Assembly (NCBI RefSeq): GCF_002999335.1
Contig: NW_020312076.1
Span: 47,025 to 111,024, forward strand
Direction: 5' to 3'
DNA length: 64,000 bases
Source: Cyclospora cayetanensis
Taxonomy: Eukaryota; Apicomplexa; Conoidasida; Eucoccidiorida; Eimeriidae
This document shows, piece by piece, positions 35,829-48,000 of the stretch. The notes under the pieces were generated by a model, which searched no databases, was not told where the DNA came from, and saw only the letters and a list, made by a program, of their open reading frames with translations. Each line of letters starts with the position of its first letter. The stretch's first letter is position 1. The position numbers were made by a program, and so were the translations under genes.

Positions 35829-36530
35829 CTACTCTTCGTCCTCGTCTTCATCTTTAAGAGACTGAAGCATCAACTTGCTCTGATGAAATTCGTTATAATG
35901 CTGCTTCCTCCTCTCCCTAAAATCCTTTTCCTGGTGCACCTGTTTTTGCTGCTCGGTGTTGCTGTCCTCAAGCTGCACCAGTCGGGCAGCCAATTCAGAT
36001 GGATCCACAGCCTGCGGCTGCTGCAAGCATCATGAGGCAGGCAGCTTACGTGAGCTTGTCACGATTCCAAGAAGTAGAAATTGCGGTATGAGCAGCGTCA
36101 CCACTTCCCGAAGGTTAAACAGCGGCAGATTTTGGCTGCGAAGCTGTAGCGACTCCACGGTACATCAGTAGCAGCAACAGCAATAAAGGCAGCAAATACC
36201 ATACCAGCAGCAGTGGCTGAACTTACCTCTTCAGGCTCTTCATCGTCCACCTGCAGCAGCAGATGCACAGGACACGCGATGCAGCAACAGTACTGCAGAA
36301 TCAAGCCCACACTAACTAGCCCAGGAAGACTCGCAATATCAGCGTTAAGGGTGCAGTTCCAGCATCTGCTAGTGGTGCATCAACCAGGGGCATAATAATG
36401 GATGCAGCAGATTTCTTGGCATACCCTTTCCCTGTTATAAGGCGTCTTGGGCTCCGTAATGGGGATCCGAGTTCCTCGCAACAAATCGTGTTCAGCAATC
36501 ATCTCCTCATCCCAGCGAATGCCAAGCGGA
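35829..36530 (-). CDS. PPP1R2: Protein phosphatase 1 regulatory inhibitor 2 (5' exon not found)
   Basis: Inhibitor 2 binds and regulates the catalytic subunit of protein phosphatase 1. Three minus exons are supported: 36530-36425, 36250-36227 and 36020-35829, about 106 residues in phase. Exon A holds GIRWDEEMIAEHDLLRGTR followed by ITEPKTPYNRER, the inhibitor-2 WDE and EPKTPY motifs; the Thr of PKTPY is the conserved GSK3-type site. Exon B is only 24 bases and encodes VDDEEPEE. Exon C has DPSELAARLVQLE, then FRERRKQHYNEFHQSKLML, the conserved PP1 active-site-binding helix, and ends in an acidic DEDEDEE tail as in animals. A first exon with the start codon and any KGILK motif must lie upstream of 36530 but was not identified. 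Shorter than the human protein (205 residues). Confidence 0.9.
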
Positions 36531-37321
36531 CTGAAGCAGAAGCGCCGACGATAACAGCAAGGCCAGATGCAGCAAAAATGCAACACCGACGTGTGCATGC
36601 AGCAGACACACCGGCAGGAGCTATGGTGAACTAGCTAGCACAGAGAGGTAACAACACCATCCGGCTATCCCTACTGCTTGGAAGGCGTTTGTGCTTTCAC
36701 GAGGATCCCGGGAGGGCCCGATTGGGACAAGGAGGAACTCCTTGTCGTTGCCTCCCTGCTCATTGATGCTGCCGATCCTTCCGCTGCTGCTGCCGTCGTA
36801 AACGCCCCTGATTAGTGTGTACGCACACGCGGCATGTATTACGCGAAGTGTGCCTTTTTGCACGGGGTCGAAGGCAGCTTCCTTGAAGCGACAGACAGAT
36901 GCCCCCAAAGCGCAAGGGGGTAATCCCTACGTCCTGCAGCGAGCTATGCGCTTCAAATAGCGACCGTGTCCTCAATGGCCTACAGTATTTAGATTCAGAA
37001 CGTACATTGAATTTCTACGTTTGGCAGTGCCTCGATTCGCAATGTGCGGTGCGTCGGTGCGGTGCGCAGGAGCCGGGCCCCAGGGGGCCCCTTGTTGCGA
37101 GAGGTCGAGTAACCGAGGTAAAAGTAATCAAATAGAAAAAGAGGAAAGCAAAGACAAAAAATAGGCAAGAAAGATTAGCAGTCAAAAGCAACGCGAAGGA
37201 GGATGCAACTCGGGTTGCTGCAAGTGCGGATGGCACGGGGGGCCCTTAGGCCCCCGGTGCCATCGTTGCTTCTCCAGTTAAGAAGAGTAGTACGAACACT
37301 TTTTCTTGTGTTCAGCGCTTA
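36531..37321. other. Divergent intergenic region
   Basis: Between the 5' side of the inhibitor-2 gene (minus) and the METTL16-like gene (plus). The missing first exon of inhibitor 2 should be here. It contains GC-rich inverted repeats around GGGCCCCAGGGGGCCCC at 37076-37092 and GGGGGGCCCTTAGGCCCCC at 37238-37256, possible promoter or 5' UTR hairpins. Confidence 0.5.
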
Positions 37322-39250
37322 ATGAGCATACGCTTAAAGTCAGACCCTCTAACCCACAGCTCGCTCTACAAATCCTCCCGACGTCCGAGTTGCAGAACTG
37401 CTGCACATTTTCCCGTGTCATTCCGGTACCCCTTGCCTTCTACTTCCTTTATCGTCGCTTCTATGACCGTCTGGGATGCGCAGGCGGACTCTTCTATGGA
37501 TCGAGGGAGTCCACAACTCTCTCGAGACATGCAACTACCCGAGGGGTTCCACTCCGTCGAATGCAAGCGCGACAGCGAGACAACGCAAGAGATCAAACAG
37601 GGCATGCCTACGGCCCTCCAACCGCTTCCCATGACTGCTTCAGCAGCAGAAAGGTCTGCCGCCACCCTCGCCAATGCCCAAGGGCCTGGAGAGTCTCCCC
37701 TCGTACACTCTGCAGAGGATTCCTCAACACCTGCCCTCCAAAGCGCGAGCGGCGACTCCTCCTGCCACGCACAGCAGGATTCTTCCCTCTCATGGGAGGC
37801 TCCAGACACCGATATCTCCCCGAGCGACCCCGACAACCCTTGCAGGCGCATTGGGGAGGCCCCCTACGGCCCCCTAGGCCGCTGCCGGAAGAGACAAAGA
37901 GAACGTGTACTAGGGGAAAAGTTCGCAGATCCGTTTCCAGCAGCGCCATCCGCAGCGCACTCGACAGGAGGGGAAGCGTTCGGTGTTCGAGGGGAAAAGC
38001 GGTTCAGGGCAGGTCCTTCGCGTCAGACACACAGCAGCCTGATGCACCCGCGTTCCCGGTTTTCTGGGGGCCCCCTGAATTTTGTTGCGCTATCAGAGAA
38101 AGTACCGGCTCTGAGAAACTTTTTTCTCATCTCGCCGTCAGGCCGCGTGTCTTTCGATTTTCGGACCCGGGAGGCGCAACTACAGCTCTGTGTGGCCCTC
38201 TTCAAGTGCATTTACAACCTGACCTTCTCCCTCCCACTAGAAGACAACTTTTTGATTCCTACTCTCCCTAACAGAAGCAACTATATCCACTTCTTGGCCG
38301 ACCTCCTTTCTGCAACGGAGGGACTTGGAACCCCACAAGGGCACCCCATCCCGGGGGGGGAAGCGTACATTCTCCGGGAGGCCCTTGAAGAGGATTCTTC
38401 TGGCCCCTTGAAGGCTCCAACGGCCAACGAGCCATCTCAGGATGCGACCCTCGGGGAGGAATTCACTGGTGCCTCAAAACAAACTAAGCACCCTCCGAGA
38501 GGGCCCCAGGTGTGGATATTGGATGTAGGCGTGGGTGCAAACTGCGTCTATCCACTCCTAGGTGTTGCAGATTATGGCTGGTCCTTCGTTGGTTCCGATA
38601 TATCCGAGGCCTCGCTCTCGGTTGCGACAGCGAACGTTGTGGCGAATGGCTATGAAGGGCGCATCAAACTGCAGCTGCAGAAGGAGCGCAACTGCATTTT
38701 TCAGGGGCTGTTAAACGGTGGCGACCCTTTGTTTGCTGCCTCTGTATGTAACCCGCCATTCTACATCAGCGAAGAAGCCATTGGTATCAACCCTAAACGC
38801 CAGAAGGCTGGAAATGCTCACGAGCTGGTCTGTGAGGGCGGAGAGACTGCCTTCCTCTCTGCCATGTACACGGAAAGCAAGCGGTTTGCTTCGCATTTCA
38901 TCTGGTTCACGACACTTGTTGCCAGGGCATCCACTAGGGACTCGATGAAGCGGGTGTTGCACGAGGGCATGAGGAAAACGTGCAAGCGGCAACAGGAGCT
39001 TATGCAGGCCCAAGCCGAGGAATGGCTATCAGCCAACAGCGAGCATGGAGACTCTTACAGCGCAAACCCTAGCAACAGCAGCAACAATGCTGACAAGAAC
39101 GTGGAGGATGTGGAGATGCATCCACGAGAGCTGAGGATCTTTGAGTTGTCTCAGGGGAAGCAAACGCGTTGGGTGGTCTGCTGGACGTATTGGACCAGGG
39201 AACAACGAGCTTTGCTGCGTCCAATTTTATATCCCAAGCCAAGTACCTAA
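37322..39250 (+). CDS. METTL16: METTL16/RlmF-type RNA N6-adenosine methyltransferase
   Basis: METTL16 methylates adenosine in U6 snRNA and hairpins of SAM synthetase mRNA. One uninterrupted frame of 642 codons. The family-specific core starts near residue 240: FVALSEKVPALRNFF, then GRVSFDFRTREAQLQL, then LIPTLPNRSNYIHFLADLL. A low-complexity acidic insert follows (about residues 350-390). The SAM site is ILDVGVGANCVYPLLG, and the catalytic NPPF (VCNPPFYISEEA) is near residue 476. The tail LSQGKQTRWVVCWTYW matches the end of RlmF-like domains. The vertebrate VCR domains after the catalytic core are absent. The first 240 residues are Ser/Pro/Arg-rich without motif, so the true start may be a downstream ATG such as 37463. 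Being intronless is unusual among its neighbours. Confidence 0.93.
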   Translation: MSIRLKSDPLTHSSLYKSSRRPSCRTAAHFPVSFRYPLPSTSFIVASMTVWDAQADSSMDRGSPQLSRDMQLPEGFHSVECKRDSETTQEIKQGMPTALQPLPMTASAAERSAATLANAQGPGESPLVHSAEDSSTPALQSASGDSSCHAQQDSSLSWEAPDTDISPSDPDNPCRRIGEAPYGPLGRCRKRQRERVLGEKFADPFPAAPSAAHSTGGEAFGVRGEKRFRAGPSRQTHSSLMHPRSRFSGGPLNFVALSEKVPALRNFFLISPSGRVSFDFRTREAQLQLCVALFKCIYNLTFSLPLEDNFLIPTLPNRSNYIHFLADLLSATEGLGTPQGHPIPGGEAYILREALEEDSSGPLKAPTANEPSQDATLGEEFTGASKQTKHPPRGPQVWILDVGVGANCVYPLLGVADYGWSFVGSDISEASLSVATANVVANGYEGRIKLQLQKERNCIFQGLLNGGDPLFAASVCNPPFYISEEAIGINPKRQKAGNAHELVCEGGETAFLSAMYTESKRFASHFIWFTTLVARASTRDSMKRVLHEGMRKTCKRQQELMQAQAEEWLSANSEHGDSYSANPSNSSNNADKNVEDVEMHPRELRIFELSQGKQTRWVVCWTYWTREQRALLRPILYPKPST

Positions 39251-39865
39251 GCTAAGTGCCAGTTGGCGTTGCCTGGGATGCTTCCAGGGCATATAAGAGG
39301 CTTATACAACACGCACGGGTACAACTGCTTTGCTCTGCACTGGTGGCATGTACTTCTTGCATTCTTCAGCATCACCACTAAAGAGTTTTGCTTTACTGAG
39401 GGAGTCCCAGCCGGTTTTTAAGTACTAACTTACTTGTACCTAAAAGATCAAAAAATTAAAATAGCCACTCAGACGTTTACGGTGCAAACCTGAGGTGGAG
39501 CTGCTGCGCATTATCCCATCTGGGAAGAATTAAAATAGCACGCGTAGTTGACGGCACTACGGCTTTTTTAAAAAAAAACTCCCGAACCGCTTTCATAATG
39601 TGCATATTTTGCTAGTCACACAGAAGTGTGACGAAATTACAGAAATCCAGCGGGTAATTGCCTAGAACCAAGTTGTACTTCCTCATTCTTCATGTGTACG
39701 TGCACCTGCACCAGTGGTCATGCACACTCTTTGATGGGAACTGCATATAGACGAGCATTTACATTAGCCTATATAGAATGTGCATATATTTTCAGTATAT
39801 CCGGGCGTTCTCACTCCATCTGCTCTTCTCCTGCAAAGTGTTTCACCTTTGGCGCTGAAGACGCA
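39251..39865. other. Intergenic region
   Basis: AT-rich between two plus-strand genes, with a run of A residues near 39571-39578. No gene seen. Confidence 0.6.
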
Positions 39866-42800
39866 ATGCGGGAAGCCTGTTGCTTAGTTCAGGTGGCCCT
39901 CTCCATAGTCGTCTATCGGTTCAGCTGCTTTGTTAATGGTGAAACACTACCGACAGCCATGCCGGCAATCCCGGCAGACTTGATTTACGACAAGGAAAGG
40001 CACAAATTCAAGTTGATGCCAAGTCCAGAGGATATGGCAGAGCGATTGACGGACGGCTCTCAGAGGCAGAAAGATGTGTTTTTCCAGTTGTATAACTCGG
40101 CATTGAAGGATTTTGATGTCAAGGGATACGACTGGCTCATGAACACAGGTTAGAAACAACCGGCTGTTCTGCATACAAAACATAATGCCAAGACCACAAT
40201 GTTTCACGTCTGTAGTTATGGACCAGAAGACGTCCTCTCGTTTCGTCCAAACATTGTCGAAAGTGGACAACGAAAATCCTCACGTAAGGAGAAAAGTGTC
40301 CAGCGCATAGTGTGACAGCTAGATTTCGATTCCCTTTTCAGTGCAATCCGGGGGAGACAGGCGGCCCTCCAGCAGAGGAGCCAAAGACGCCCTTCCCAGG
40401 AGGCCCATTCCGCAGTTTGTTCGGCTTCGATCTGACAAAATGGTAAGGTGCATGCAGGATTGCTAAGTCATATCATGTAGGTCGGTGTAGCGCCGACGGT
40501 GCTTACATGCACATCTCGTCGTTTCAACTCATGAAGATATAAGGCATGCAAAGAATAGAACATGGAAGAATGTACCTCACTAGAATGCACCTAAGCAGGC
40601 TGATTAGATGCAAAACGAGGCTGTAAACCGTGTAGTACATTTTCTGAGATTTGCAGTACAGCGAATGTCAATGCTCTCGTGTCGTGCAGCAACGTATGCT
40701 GTAGTATCTGGGGAATACGGGATCAGTTGTTCAGACTGGCTTTACTGACGTTTTCACCCTTCCTCCTCTTCAGGCTAACCGAATTGGTGTCGAAGATCCA
40801 GTCCGAAGCAGGAAGCCAATGTAAGACCACGCATTCTCGTATGACTGCAGCATGCCTACGTTGCCCCTGCGTCTCTCTTTCCTCTCCTGTCACTCTACCG
40901 TTCTTTCAAGGCTTTGCTTGTTTCTTTGCTGCGTGCCTCAATCGCTTTCCATTCCATTCTTTTTCCACGAGCCTTCCAATTTATTTTATTGTTTCTCTGG
41001 TTTCAGCTCCCGGCCTTGCAACGGTGTCCATGATATCCCTCATGATGGTCAAGGGCCTCGTGCAGTCAGTCGCAGCCACCGTGATGGACATTGTACCACC
41101 GCTCATTCCTCCGCCAGTGTGGATTAACCAGTAAGCGCAGCATTCTACGTCCAGTAAGCTCTAGGTTATTGCACTAAGCGACCGTTCATCAGGCCGCTGC
41201 CTTGTCTCCCCATGCTCACAGGTACATCGGGGCCAAAGTGCCCTGCTGTCGCATGTACCGAGGGGGTAGCTTACACGAAAGTTCAATGCACGTACATGCC
41301 TTAGTATATCAGCGCAAGTAGTCATCTGCATGCGGGCCTTCCAAAACGCTTTGCGATCCTATGCAGGTGTATGATCATGTGAGAACGTCTAGGCTTGAGG
41401 CTAAATGTAAAATTGTGCACACAGTAGACTCTCTCGTAGTCATCAACAGTTCCAAATAACGCAAATTGAGATATATGTATGGCTTCAGGGCGCAACTGCT
41501 TCGGTTCGGTGCTCTATCCGATAACGATACCGGACTTTATAACTGCAGACGTCACGGACTCTGTCATGGAAGGTGTGATCGGCAGGTTAGCCTCAGCCCG
41601 CAAATCCATGAGCACATTAGGTCATAGCATTGGAATATCTTCCTGCCATTGGCTGCACCTGCTTGTATGTGTTGCATGCACACTGAAATTCCTGAAGAGA
41701 GATACGCATGAATGTATGAGGGATAGCTGCATTTACTTTCGCACCATGTGACTGTGCGTTTACTGATTGGATACATTCCGGCCAGCCACTTTGTATTCTC
41801 CCTGTGACTAAACAACACCAAAGTGCTTGTTATCTTCTTCGCATTCTCATTTGCATTCCTCGCAGCTTTCCCTCGAAATACCAAAACAAAGTTGGAAAAA
41901 CAAGCGAAACGCAATATCGTATTTGGTGAGTCCATCCCTCCTTCCCGAGCCTGGACTCACGATCTTGCATATAACACCTGCAATGCATTATTCTTGTCAT
42001 TCCTTCAGTGCCACGGCGTATCTTGGAATGTACTGGTGAGGCGTAACACGAGATCATAAGCAAGGCATACCTCAGATCTCAACCTTAATTCATCAGTGCC
42101 AGTATCTTTCCACACTGCTGGATGCCGCAGGGTAGGCCTCTTCTTTGACCAAACCTCCCAACGACCTCAGCTATTACACACAACTAGGCATGAAAGAGGC
42201 AATGGCACAACCCCTGTGCTTCCCCCACTGCATCGCCACGCTTGTTGCGTGCCCAGGATTTTGGTTAGACGGTGAGCATGCATCTGATCAGGGCTTACGT
42301 ACACCTTCAGCTCTTCATTGCATACCTACTGCTTCCTTTTCATCTTTCAGATATTATGGGGCCCTGTAGTGACATATCGGTGAGCTCTGCTCCCGCCGTG
42401 CAAGCCGTCTGCGGCCGAATCGATAGATCTGTTGCCCGATGGTTTCCATGCACTTCCGCCTAGCCTGACGCGCATACTCTTGTGCACGTGCACATTTCTT
42501 CGAACGACACACATCAAGAGTCGCTCTACATTAATAGAATTATACATGAGCCGTTTTCACCTAATTGGCTTCACAAGCTGCGAACGACATAGCTCAATTT
42601 CGCAGATCCCGCCGTTCTGCTCCTTTTCGTTATTTCTGAATCACAAGAGAGTGCCTCCCCTGGTAAATCCATATGCCAGTCCATCAATTATATACTTGCC
42701 TTTGACCTTTACCTCTTGAATGAACGCTGCGGCTCCTTATTGCAGTACACCACCCTTGCTCAAGACCATCCGTTCCCCCGGGAATGTCCAAAGTTCGGTA

Positions 42801-43930
42801 AGCAAGCCCCACGAAGCCTACCCCTTGATCCTACAGCATGCCCTTAGCCTCCCACTCAAGACGTCCAGCATGCTTATTCCTTTAGTCTACTGACAAAAGC
42901 ATAAAGCGTGTGAATCCACAAATAGTGAACTGTACACTCATTCACTTAAAATGTAGTAATTTTGAGTTACACTCGTAAAATATGGTGCTTTCCTGCAGAT
43001 CCGTTGTACGACATTCCCGATGATTTGTTTGTTCCCCGCGCTCCTCTTCCCTCCCCATTTGTGGAAGAAGAGCCCCCGCAAATCCCATGTAAGTGTGCTC
43101 TAAAGTACAAGGCTTGTGACTCCTTACTAATCACGTATTTACAGACACACCAAAAGAGAAGAAAATTCCCGAGTACAAGCCCCCAGTACACGTCGAGCCA
43201 TGCAACTGCGAAGACCGGGAGCACCTGCGAAACGTGTGTCTGTACCACGCGGCTCTCCCTGTGGTGGTAGGCAGCCAAGCATCTTCTCCGTTCTTCAAAG
43301 CGTATTCCGAAACACCGGACCGTGAACCCTAAACAGGTTGCAGGAAACAGCACAGTCGCGCCAACGCACTTCCAGATCCCCTCGACAAAGGGTCCAAACG
43401 ACTGCTGCGTACGCTGCAAGTTTTATGCCGCAGGTGAGGCACACTGCAGGTACTGCACCAAGATCCCTTAACCCTGCTTATACTTTTCCACTTGCACAGG
43501 CCCCATTCCGCAGCTGCCAGTCGAGCCGCCTCTACGAGTGGTGCTTCCGGCCGAACAGGAGCAGCAGCAGAAGGAGCAGACTCCACAAAAGGTAAAGTTA
43601 ACGGTCGGCAATCAAAATGAGAGAGCACTGTTTCCCACACTTCAAACCCCAGCTAGGGCATGTTATACCTGTCGAACACTACGGCAGTCATGCCAGGCAT
43701 CCCGCTGCGTTCCTCTAACGCAGCTAAAAAGTAAACCCTATGCTGTAAGCCCTAAACCATGGGGTCCCTTAAAGCAGAAACGCGTCGGATGGTTCCGCCG
43801 GACATGCGCGAGGAGCAGCGGCGGACGAAAACGTTCTCAGCAAGCCCGTGCGGGTACACAGGAGAGATTCTCCCAGCTAATCAGTGTGCCTCGCAAGGAT
43901 TGTTTCAGCTTGAACAGAAGATCGAAATGA
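39866..43930 (+). CDS. Unrecognised multi-exon, probably secreted Cys/Pro-rich protein
   Basis: I do not recognise this family. About 16 small exons are supported by GT-AG sites and consistent phase: 39866-40148, 40342-40442, 40774-40820, 41007-41130, 41222-41265, 41489-41585, 41866-41925, 42009-42035, 42171-42271, 42351-42379, 42746-42797, 42999-43088, 43145-43266, 43337-43433, 43500-43591, and a last exon ending near 43930. The N-terminus has a hydrophobic segment (CLVQVALSIVVYRFSCF) that could be a signal peptide. Middle exons carry paired Cys (VPCCRMYRG; PLCFPHCIATLVACPGFW; VEPCNCEDREHLRNVC; NDCCVRCKFYAAG) and Pro-rich linkers (FVPRAPLPSPF). The first junction is out of phase with exon 2 as drawn, and the last exon's frame is ambiguous. 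A secreted or surface role is inference. Confidence 0.7.
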
Positions 43931-45049
43931 ATATTGGCATAGATTACAACATATCTCGGTAGCGAATCACCTTAGCGCCCAGCATTTCGATGCGGTACAA
44001 ACTCGCAACTAGCGTAGCGCATCCACGGAGGTGGCCACAATGAGCGGGGTTCGGAAAGATAGCGACGCTGAAGTAATAGCCACAGCAGCATACGGGTACG
44101 ATACTCGTAGAGAAAGCGTGAAGGGGAATACAGGGACTCTCAAAGGATAGTTAAAAATGCATTAATTGCAAATGCACTTAGTTTCGTCATCAAATAGGAC
44201 TTCATTGCCCTATATAGGGTTGCCCGCTTTGCCGGCAAGGGTTTCGAAGGCAGCTACCACCTTCCGACCCCCTTGCCGGAGCACTTGAGTAGAGCTGTCA
44301 GTCAAACTGATTCACGCTGGCCGCTTTATTTTGTAGCGTTCGCGTGGTTGCGTGTCGTACGAGATGCACAGTATACACCTTGTACATGCCTCCATATATT
44401 CCCCTTTTGCAAACGTATGTTCGTAGGGCGTACGTGCAACTGCGTGCCGGATACCCATGAATTGATATACATGCAAAGAAGCACACACACCAATACGTTT
44501 CTCGCATTCGTGTATGCGGTGCTTGAATAGATGGGCCTACCGGCGATTTGAGTGTGAGAAGCACCGAAACAGCGATAATCCAGAACCAAAGATAATTACC
44601 GATGCATCCACATACTGTTGGCACGAAAGAATGCTGAACGGTGTACATAAAATGCACATTCCCTGCAGTACTCTCTGCATGGCCAAAACAAAGGCCACAG
44701 ACAAGCCGCGCTCATGCAGCCACGCTGTGCCAACAGCACACAAACCCGTGAATGCATGATAGGAATTGCTGCAGACATAAACATGGGGAGCGTATTTCGA
44801 GCCTTTACAGATGTACCCTAAATGCGAGCATATCCACATACACACATATGTACATAATTGCTTGTTCCCGTATATCTAGGAATATAACTGCATGTGATTA
44901 GGTGAATACGCAACACACATATGATTGCACACATGTGCGAAGATGTATGCATAAGATATGCACATCCTTGGTGGCATGTGATTTTGTATACACCCTGATG
45001 TTCTTATGTATACTCCAAGACGTAGGGCAGGGACGTCCCCGGGAAAAGC
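43931..45049. other. Convergent intergenic region
   Basis: Between the 3' ends of the unknown plus-strand gene and DGAT1 (minus). Short AT-rich open frames only; no gene recognised. Confidence 0.6.
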
Positions 45050-48000
45050 CTAAGAGAGGGCTATTCGACTTGGATCCAGCTCTGTAACTGCTCCCTGCTT
45101 TACTCCCCATAAATACCAATATAACAAAATGCCAAGCTGCAAAACAAGCACAATCACAGTACACAATACCTTCGGGTGTGGCTAGAAGACGCACACGTCA
45201 AGGACGCCGCCTCGCGTCCAATCTGATTAACCCCAAACCGAAACCCCATCCTCACCGGCTGCCCGGTGAAACAGAAGACGAGCCAAAAGAAGCAATTCCC
45301 GACTGTGGGGTAGTTTTGAAACTGCAGTCACAAATCACAGACGCCACGAACATTGACAGCTCGAAACACGAATGTCAATTCCCCAAGGCACGGGGATGTT
45401 GCTGTACAAGGGACCAGGGACTGTTGGTTAGGGGGTTACTCACAAATTGGATGTTCGTTATATACATAAGGGGAATTTGGCCTGAGGCGCAGCATAAGAA
45501 GCCTCAACTCCATACCCGACTACATCCAGAGAGACCGACCCCAAGACAAGAGCTTAAGATGCAAACAGCGGGTTCAACAATTCCTGTACGATGCGTAAGA
45601 TGAGCCAATGATGTCTGCTCACGAGAGCAGCAGTGGCAGCAAGAAGATAGGCAGCACGGACTAAAATTTACGGACCAATAAAGGCGAAAAAGATGAATCC
45701 CGTCCACCCCAGCTGCAGCGGCACCACTACGAGGTACTCGTGCATTAAGGCCGAGATGAAAAACACCACGCAGGCCGCAAAAAACTTAGGAACGCCTGAG
45801 CCACAAAGCAGATATCGCTGTTCACCAGCCTTGAACCATTGGTCAACTCTAAAGCACAAATGCATCGGTGCAGAGGCCGCTGACACAGCGAGGCTGCATC
45901 ATTCAAGATGCTTGCACAGGGGCACATTTTTCGGGGAGGTCGCCCAACAGGATTACCGTTTCTCAGGAGCGGCTTGTTCACGTGCCGGTGCAAAAAGAAG
46001 TGAATCGGGAGGTTCCACTTGCGCCAGTATTCCCCAAAAGACGAAGCATTCCACCAGTCCTAAACACAGATGCTTGACCTAAACCCTCAACTAGATGTGC
46101 ATGCACGTCTAGTTGAGGCTCCCTGCCCCTGCAGCACGTGTGAGTGCTGCCCGGCCCCCTCCACGCGAAAACGCGAATTTGAACATACGCCTTATCCCCG
46201 CAGACTGCCAAATCCTGAAAATCCCTCCACGACCCCAAGACTCACAAGATAGAATTCTCGATCGCCAAATCTCGTGATTTCTGCTAGGATGTTACACCAG
46301 TGGTGGAAGAGCCCGATAAACATAAGGAGCCAAACATACAAATTGGGGATCGAGAGGCGAATCATCTGCGTTCAAATGCAAGAACAAGGATGCGTGTAAG
46401 GCGTTTCTGAAGCACGTTGCTCCGTGTTCAAGTGCCCTGGATAGTCTGCAGCAAGCTAGGCCCGTAGACTAGCGAACACAGCCGTCCGGGCTTAATCACC
46501 ATACTTCTGTGGAGAAGTTTCATCATGAATAACGAGCTCAGCTGCACCATGCGACGGTGGCGCTTGTGCTTACTTGTCTGAAGAAGTGGGAAACGAGAAC
46601 GGAAAGCGGAATGGTCTGGAGCTGAGTTATGGAGAACGAGTCGCGCACCACTATCCAGATATACTGGTCAATTACGATCCTGTGGAGAGGCATAGAGACA
46701 GCACGCAAAATGGTGGCTCGCTTCATTCATTAAGATCATCATCACGGCATGGAAGGTTCCCCGGCGATTCCGTCTTTCACCGCGCGAACTCGCCGAGAAG
46801 GCCAGAGACTCTCGTGTGGACGATGGAGAGATGCACACGGCAGAAAGCATGCATGCCCAATCCCTGCAGCTTCCACGCACTCGGGCGAAACTATCGCAAG
46901 ACACTGGCTTCCTTACTGCCATATTTTTTCCCCCTCATGCGGCTCTTAAGAGTGCAGAAAAGAAGGCGCGAAACTGCATCTCTGGCTCCCCGTGAAGCTC
47001 TACGGAAAGCGCGATTCCCAGTCCACCCAACGCTCCCCAATGTCTCACTTCATCATGGCGAGGCAGACAGCAGACTCAGCGACGTGACGCAGTACAGAAA
47101 ACCATCGAATGCATGGCGTAAACGGGTATTGAAACTGCGATCAACAAAGGCACCCAGGTCTATTCAGTGGCTCATATTGCACATTTTTTCGAGGTACACA
47201 CAGTTCTACCGGATATGCAAGACACTAGCGGCTAATTTTTCCAACTTTCATGTATCAACGCAGAGCCAAAAAGAGCCACCCCAGACAGCTGAAAGTCCTC
47301 CTTCTTCAAGGAAAAGTACTTTTCCCCACGCATCTTACTTGGAAACACATAGTTGGGAGAACGATGAATCTATAAACGTGTCTTAGCGTTATGCTGTACG
47401 GATAGAGCGCTGCAACCCGCGCCTCCTGCGACCAACACACATGTCCACCGTAAGAGGGAAACCAGCCCCTACAGAGAACCGTGCATCCCCTCCAAGCTTC
47501 CCTCAAGTGTAGTGTACAGGCATTGGAGAACCGTTTATCCTTCAGCCTCTGTCTTACTTCCTCACGGTCGTTGCAGACAGCCACCAAGTTTTCCCCTCGC
47601 CTGGTTGCAAACACAACAGTACCACCCCAAGCAGCCCCGACCTCAAGACGTGGGTGTGTGTAGATAGAGCCTTCTGTATGGAGGATGGACAGGTTGCTGC
47701 GTTCAGCTCTTGGACCCCTGCGTATTGCTATCCCGGGTATGTCTTAGTAAGTAAGCTCCCACCCATGCTACTGCGCTACTGCTCTGGTGGTTGTTGCTTG
47801 ATCAGCTGCCGCTTACAGGATGGCTCTTCGGGTGTCCAGGCACGTGTGGTGGAGGGAGAAAAACTTGAAGCACCAAACGATCGAAAACGCGAGCAGCAGG
47901 GAAGCAGCAACTGCAGCACAAGGAGGGCCGACCAGACGCCACACTCGCCATAAAAGTCTTGGTTGCTGCTCTTTGCGCTGCTCCATAGGCTGCGTGGCGA

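Noticed and set aside
37306..38271. 321-codon overlapping plus frame
   Set aside because: Shadow of the METTL16-like gene; Arg/Pro-rich and without motifs.
43325..43760. CCCTAAA motifs suggestive of telomeric repeats
   Set aside because: Only isolated single copies beside splice acceptors; no tandem array, so not a telomere or interstitial telomere.
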